Source: JAVJUV01 sp047314965 (lineage in GTDB: Bacteria; Pseudomonadota; Alphaproteobacteria; Rhodobacterales; Rhodobacteraceae). Taken from it: a DNA stretch of 64,000 nucleotides. Under the pieces are notes generated by a model. That model was not told the origin of the DNA and made no database searches. It saw only the letters and a list, made by a program, of their open reading frames with translations. Numbering within the stretch: position 1 is the stretch's first letter; every line of letters starts with the position of its first letter. A program made the position numbers and the translations under genes. This document shows, piece by piece, positions 59,666 to 64,000 of the stretch. Location: positions 288,032 to 352,031 of the forward strand of contig NZ_JBLBVK010000058.1 in the NCBI RefSeq assembly GCF_047314965.1. Reading direction: 5' to 3'.

Positions 59666-62600
59666 GACTGCGACGCCTCGATCTCACACGCTTCGGGCAT
59701 TTCACGGATTTCTCCTTGGACTTCGGCCCAAGAGAAGCCGGCAAGCCCGACCTTCACATCATCTTCGGGCCCAACGAGGCCGGCAAAACCACCGCCTTCG
59801 AGGGCTATCTCGATCTCCTCTTCGGCATTCCGGGGCGTAGCAAGTACAACTTCCTCCACGACTATGAGTACATGCGCGTCGGAGCAGTGCTCGAGATTGA
59901 TGACGAGCCGATCGAGCTGGTCCGGATCAAGCGCAACAAAGGCGACCTGATCACGCCCTCAGGGGAGAGCGCCAATCCTGCGCGTCTCTTGCATGCCCTC
60001 GATGGCATCGACCGCGACCAGTATCGCGCCATGTTCTCGCTCGACGATGAGACGATCGAGGCCGGCGGCGAGGATATTCTTGCAAGCCAGGGCAACCTTG
60101 GCGAGCTGCTTTTTTCCGCTGCTGCCGGGCTCTCAGACCTTGGCTCTGTCTTGGAGGCGGCGCGCGCTGAAGTCGGTCGGTTTCACAAGCACCGCGCCCG
60201 CAAAACCGAACTCGCGGATGCCAAGCGCGATCTGCAGGAGCTTCACACCCAAATCCGCGAGATTGATGTGCAGGCCAGCACCTTTCGTCATCTGAAAGAG
60301 GACCGCGATGCCGCGGCCAAACTGCTGACAGAGGCGAAAGAGGCCCGCGATACGCTTCTTGAACGTCAGGCCCGACTGAAAGCCATGATCGAGTGCCTGC
60401 CGCTTTTGACGTCCCTGCGAGAGCTCAACGGGGCTTTGGAAGACTATGCTAAATATCCAAGCTTGCCCGACGGCGTTCAGGATGAGACGCAGGACCTCAA
60501 GACAAAGCGCGTGGAGGCAGCGACCCGGCTGCGGCAGTCGACCCTGCTGCTGGAAGGCGAACAAAAGGCACGCGACGCTCTCATCCTGGACCCCAAGGTC
60601 GCTGAGATCGCCGACGAGTTGACCGTCCTTCTCGATGCCCCCCGATCCCGTGCGCAGACAGCGGAAGGGGACCTTCCCAAGCGAGAGACGGAACTTGAGA
60701 CCCTCTGGGCAGAGCTTTCAGGGTTCGCGCAGGAGTTGGGCGTCGATACCCCGGAAGATGGGCTCCTCGCTGAGGCACGCCTTGCCCAGTTCGAAGCGAT
60801 CGCCTCGGACCATGCAGACGCGAAGTCAAAGCTCGCAACGGCGGAGAAAGAAGAGGTCAAAGCCAATGAGAGGTTAGAGGGCCTGACGGCCTCCGCGAAA
60901 AGTGAAAAGGACCCTTCGACCCCAACATCGGACCTTGCCACGCTTATCGAGGCGCTCGAGCCGGAAGATCGGCTTTCGCGCTATGAGAATGCGAGCGCAG
61001 ACCTCGAGGCTGCCGAGGCGTTGCTCAAGAGGGCCCTCGAGGCGCTGCACCCCTGGTTTGGCGCCTCCGGAGAGGTGGCCGGACTTTCATTCACCACCGA
61101 AGAGGCCGCGCGCGTCGCCGAGCACTGGGAAGACCTTCACGAGCAGAGAGCGACCGCTGCGAGAGAATCGAAGGAGGCGCAACGGCAATATGACGAGGTT
61201 GCCGCACGGCTCGCAGAGTTCGCCAAAGATGAAGCTGCCGCGGTGGATGATGAGGCGAAAGAGGTCCGTGAGGAGCGCGACGCCCTTTGGTCCGCCCATC
61301 TCGAGGGCCTAACGCTCGACACCGCGGAGAGATTCCATGCCTCCCTCATGCGCGACGATGCGCTGCAAGAGGCGCGGCTTGGCTTTGCCGAACGACTGGC
61401 GCGCCTGAGGGAGCTGCAGTTAGATGCAGCGGCAAAGAAGGCAACGTTGACGTCCTGCAAAGAGGCGCAGGCATCGCTCGAAAGCCTCCTCGCGTCGGAA
61501 ACAGAGCAGCTTCACCAGCGGCTTGTCGCGATAGGTCTCTCAGACACCTATGATCCGCGAGACCTACCGGCCTGGCAGTCACGGCTCTCCCTTGCACAGG
61601 AAAAGGTTTCGGAGCTTGCCGATAAAAAGAAGCGTCATGAAAACGCGGCGCGTTCTGTCGACGAGGCAATCGTTCGGCTGCGCGAAGCTATGGCGATCTC
61701 TGAGGACGACATCAGCCTCAAAAACCTGACCAGGGCGGCTCGGGCTGCAGCGGCTGAAGCAGCCAATGAGAAAGCAAAGGCTGAGGCCGACCGGAAAAGA
61801 CTTGAGGAGGCCGAGGCGGAAGCAGCGCACCGAACGGAAGAGGTCAAGCGGCTCAGAGGCGAACTCACCAATCTGGCAGAAACCTGGGCGAAGGAGGTCA
61901 CGGACCTCCCGAGTTCCCTTCAATCCCTGAACGAGTTCCGCTGGAAGCTCCCAACGCTCCGGAAATTGGCTTCGAAGCTCGCCGAGCGCGACGCTCTTCG
62001 CCGCCGCATCGAAGCCATGGAGAAAGATCACGGCCGCTTCAAAACCGAGATCGAGGCGCTGGCGCGGCAAGCAGGCGAGGACATCGATGCCGCGCCCCTC
62101 GTCCTTGGGGAGCGACTGCGACGACGCCTGGAACGCGCCAACAAGTCAAACGCCGATCTTGAGACACTGAACACCAAGATTGCAGATACAGAGCGCGATG
62201 TCCGCGCCGCTGAGGCCGACCTGGGCGTCATTGATGGACGTGTTGACGAGCTGGCCAGGACATTCGGCGACGCTCACGACATCCAATCTATCGATGATCT
62301 CATTGAAGCTATGTCCTCGGCGGCAAAGGCGGAACAGTTGCGCCGGCAATCAGAGGAGCTCCGCGAGCGGGTCGTGACGCGGCTGGGCGTGTCGAACATT
62401 GCCGAGGCAGAAGACCTCCTCGCAGATCAGGACCTCCTCGAGCTCCAGGGACAAGAGGCGGCTGTTGCGACCGATCTCCAAGCAGCTGAGGAGGAGCATG
62501 AAGACAAAATCGGCGATCTCCGTGCGGCCAGAGACGCTCTCGAAAAGATTGGGGGCGACGACGCTGCCGCACGGTTAGAGGAACAACGCCAGACCCTACT

Positions 62601-63120
62601 TCTTGATCTTGAGGACCGTGCAAGGGCGGCGCTCAGGCTCAAACTGGGTATCCTCGCCGCTGAGCAGGCGCTTGCCGCCTATCGTGACGAACACCGCAGT
62701 AACATGCTGGCGGACACCGAAGTGGCCTTCAGCAAACTGACAGGAGGACGGTATCAAGACCTGAGAACCCAGGCCGACGGTCAACGGGAAATTCTTCTGG
62801 CCTTGAGAAGAGGTGATAATCGCTCGATCACGGTGAGCGATATGTCAAAGGGAACGCGGTTCCAACTCTACCTTGCGCTGCGTCTTGCGGGTTATCGCCA
62901 ATATGCCTCTGGTGGAACAACGCTTCCCTTCGTAGCCGATGACATCATGGAGACCTTCGACAACACGCGGACTGCGGCGGCGCTGGGCCTCCTTAGAGAA
63001 ATCTCGGAACAGGGACAGGCGCTCTATTTTACGCATCACGAACATGTTGTTGAGTTAGCCAGAGAGACTTGTGGGGGCTACGCGACGATACATGCTCTCC
63101 TAGATGGAGCGAGACCGTGA
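59662..63120 (+). CDS. SbcC/YhaN-like SMC-type ATPase
   Basis: The protein is 1152 residues. The N-terminal ATPase half has Walker A IIFGPNEAGKTTAFEGYL near residues 35-52. A very long helical coiled-coil region (about 190-990) is rich in A, E, K and R. The C-terminal half has the signature region MSKGTRFQLYLALRLAG and Walker B TLPFVADDIMETFDNT at about residues 1060-1100. This is the YhaN type rather than classical SbcC: no zinc-hook CxxC is visible in the middle. It would open DNA ends for the nuclease partner. No stop or frameshift interrupts it. Confidence 0.88.
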   Translation: MRLRRLDLTRFGHFTDFSLDFGPREAGKPDLHIIFGPNEAGKTTAFEGYLDLLFGIPGRSKYNFLHDYEYMRVGAVLEIDDEPIELVRIKRNKGDLITPSGESANPARLLHALDGIDRDQYRAMFSLDDETIEAGGEDILASQGNLGELLFSAAAGLSDLGSVLEAARAEVGRFHKHRARKTELADAKRDLQELHTQIREIDVQASTFRHLKEDRDAAAKLLTEAKEARDTLLERQARLKAMIECLPLLTSLRELNGALEDYAKYPSLPDGVQDETQDLKTKRVEAATRLRQSTLLLEGEQKARDALILDPKVAEIADELTVLLDAPRSRAQTAEGDLPKRETELETLWAELSGFAQELGVDTPEDGLLAEARLAQFEAIASDHADAKSKLATAEKEEVKANERLEGLTASAKSEKDPSTPTSDLATLIEALEPEDRLSRYENASADLEAAEALLKRALEALHPWFGASGEVAGLSFTTEEAARVAEHWEDLHEQRATAARESKEAQRQYDEVAARLAEFAKDEAAAVDDEAKEVREERDALWSAHLEGLTLDTAERFHASLMRDDALQEARLGFAERLARLRELQLDAAAKKATLTSCKEAQASLESLLASETEQLHQRLVAIGLSDTYDPRDLPAWQSRLSLAQEKVSELADKKKRHENAARSVDEAIVRLREAMAISEDDISLKNLTRAARAAAAEAANEKAKAEADRKRLEEAEAEAAHRTEEVKRLRGELTNLAETWAKEVTDLPSSLQSLNEFRWKLPTLRKLASKLAERDALRRRIEAMEKDHGRFKTEIEALARQAGEDIDAAPLVLGERLRRRLERANKSNADLETLNTKIADTERDVRAAEADLGVIDGRVDELARTFGDAHDIQSIDDLIEAMSSAAKAEQLRRQSEELRERVVTRLGVSNIAEAEDLLADQDLLELQGQEAAVATDLQAAEEEHEDKIGDLRAARDALEKIGGDDAAARLEEQRQTLLLDLEDRARAALRLKLGILAAEQALAAYRDEHRSNMLADTEVAFSKLTGGRYQDLRTQADGQREILLALRRGDNRSITVSDMSKGTRFQLYLALRLAGYRQYASGGTTLPFVADDIMETFDNTRTAAALGLLREISEQGQALYFTHHEHVVELARETCGGYATIHALLDGARP

Positions 63121-63355
63121 TGCGAATGTGTTCGCCCTGTTCCTGTCGCAGGCGACATCAGGAATCTTCAGGTGGACAAGATCGCGTCCTCGCAGGTCGC
63201 TGTAGATGGCCATCGAAAATAGCAGTTAGTTTCTGGTCTTGACCTTCAACTAGAGAATCGTCCGGGTCGTGTTGACCTGCTCGGCGGTTCAGTCCGCCTT
63301 CGGATCAATGATCTTCCACCTAGCTCCAGGTGCCTGGTGTGCTGTTCTTGGCCAT
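63121..63355 (-). pseudogene. Decayed tyrosine recombinase fragment
   Basis: On the minus strand ATG at 63353-63355 opens MAKNSTPGTW, then a stop. With a frame change and further stops the sequence reads IIDPKAD, VNTTRTIL and then MAIYSDLRGRDLVHLKIPDV. The last segment matches the LRGxDLV-LK block of a widespread family of phage/transposon-type integrases. Several in-frame stops and the missing catalytic domain show it is a dead remnant. Confidence 0.6.
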
Positions 63356-63556
63356 AATTACCTCCCAAGTTAGGGACATGAAAAGTGCAGAGTTAAAGAG
63401 TGTGGAAACTTGTTTAATCATTTTCTGACAGATACTTGTGAAGTCTTTCTCACTTCGAATTCTTTTTCCAATCGGGGGACTCTGAGGAGATCGCTCGAAA
63501 ATTGCCCGACCGTCATTTGACGAATACTGTGTGCGAAAGATGCGAGGTTTTCTACT
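63356..63556. other. Short gap at the decayed right end
   Basis: It holds no gene I can support. It separates the recombinase remnant from the truncated gene and probably contains the latter's promoter. Confidence 0.35.
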
Positions 63557-63861
63557 GTGCCACCCAAAGCATTCATCCTGAGCAATCCCACCTTGCACCC
63601 GCAAGCATTGACCGAGCGAGAACTGTCGGAGGGCTTTAAGTGGCACTCCCATGCGAGTTCGCCACGTTCTTCGCAGGTGTTTGCGTTGAGCGCATTCGGT
63701 ACGCTTCGCAATCTGCCGGAGACGACCAAGAATGGGGTCGTCGAGGCATTTATCGGGGCTGCACTTGCGGATTTGCCAACCCATTCCCGACAAAGGAAAT
63801 GGACGATTCACACCGAATACGAGCGTCCCGAACTTCTTGGAGAGCATGGCACAAAGCAGCC
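63557..63861 (+). CDS. Gene truncated by an insertion sequence
   Basis: About 101 residues are open from GTG 63557 (PPKAFILSNPTLHPQALTER, then WHSHASSPRSSQVFALSAFG and FERPELL-like TEYERPELLGEHG). The stop now used comes from the inserted element. The reading frame style (compact, GC-rich, no internal stop) suggests it was a real island gene that lost its 3' part. I do not recognise the family. The start codon is uncertain. Confidence 0.45.
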
Positions 63862-64000
63862 TGTCTAGCCCCCTGTGTATGGGCCACTGATCAGGGGTTT
63901 CTCTAATAGGGTTTCAGGAACGGGCGGGCGCATGTTGAGTGCCTGATGCGGCCGGGTGTGATTGTACTGCCTGAGCCAGTGATTGATGACGATCTGAGCT
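63862..64000 (-). mobile_element. IS3-family insertion sequence, terminal part
   Basis: The end of the element is inferred at TG 63862-63863 because the upstream reading frame ends there and the transposase stop lies 4 bases inside. The matching other end is outside the window, so the target duplication cannot be checked here. Confidence 0.6.
63865..64000 (-). CDS. IS3-family transposase OrfB, C-terminal end
   Basis: The last 44 codons are read from the right edge: IVINHWLRQYNHTRPHQALN then MRPPVPETLLEKPLISGP and stop TAG (63865-63867). The YNHTRPHQALN block is the hallmark end of IS3-family DDE integrase-type transposases, close to the third catalytic residue, which is outside the window. 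The intact frame suggests a recent, possibly active copy. Confidence 0.88.
   Translation of the reverse strand, partial: AQIVINHWLRQYNHTRPHQALNMRPPVPETLLEKPLISGPYTGG

Noticed and set aside
63320..63847. 175-codon open frame on the minus strand at the right end
   Set aside because: It overlaps the recombinase remnant and the truncated plus-strand gene and has no motif; its last residues are the start of the remnant.
48878..64000. CRISPR array or cas genes in the island
   Set aside because: No spaced direct repeats of 24-40 bases and no Cas motifs; the repeats near 54.3 kb are short boxes, not CRISPR units.

Overview
The window looks like chromosome of a marine-type Rhodobacterales (Roseobacter-group) alphaproteobacterium. 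The evidence is the high GC content, dense operons with ATGA/GTGA/TTGA stop-start overlaps, a tripartite DctPQM TRAP transporter, and a conserved alphaproteobacterial block (murA, DUF2948, hisD, UPF0262, infA, maf, RNase E/G, yacG, tRNA-Phe). All functional calls are read from sequence motifs and family knowledge; nothing was searched. Region 1 (about 1-32 kb) is accessory metabolism. It holds a catabolic cluster with a three-subunit molybdenum hydroxylase (6485-10151), a group A flavin monooxygenase (1403-2623), a luciferase-type monooxygenase (22176-23276), a flavin reductase and CMD-like pair (31103-32184), a cyclase-family hydrolase, two alpha/beta hydrolases, a polysaccharide-deacetylase-like hydrolase and two cupins. 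It also holds a thiol-handling set (two glutathione transferases, two OsmC proteins, one peroxiredoxin-like protein) and a TRAP importer. Together these suggest uptake and ring-opening breakdown of an aromatic or N-heterocyclic compound, but the substrate is not known. A short inverted repeat, TTAT-N6-(A/T/C)(T/A)AA, occurs once or twice in each of four divergent promoter gaps of this cluster, and the TetR gene at 4714-5376 is the obvious candidate binder. A separate LysR-controlled unit (10189-16651) pairs a cysteate lyase/D-cysteine desulfhydrase-type PLP enzyme with a glycine-betaine-type ABC importer. Region 2 (32.5-48.8 kb) is mostly core. It has an ABC exporter, an acyl-CoA synthetase, a GH13 alpha-glucosidase, an HD-domain oxygenase-like protein, tRNA-Thr, murA, hisD and the infA-maf-RNase E/G-yacG operon, ending at tRNA-Phe. 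Region 3 (48.9 kb to the right edge) is an integrated element entered through tRNA-Phe. In order it carries phased TCCA repeats, a P4-type tyrosine integrase, an AlpA-like regulator and a 905-residue primase/VapE-type helicase. Next is a non-coding segment with nine TGGGAC boxes that looks like an iteron replication origin. The cargo follows: a SEC-C protein, a PD-(D/E)XK nuclease-like protein, two unknown proteins, and a YhaO/YhaN (SbcDC-like) nuclease-ATPase pair. The right end is decayed: a broken recombinase, a gene cut off by an insertion, and the end of an IS3-family element that runs past the edge. No second attachment site is seen, so the element continues beyond 64 kb.
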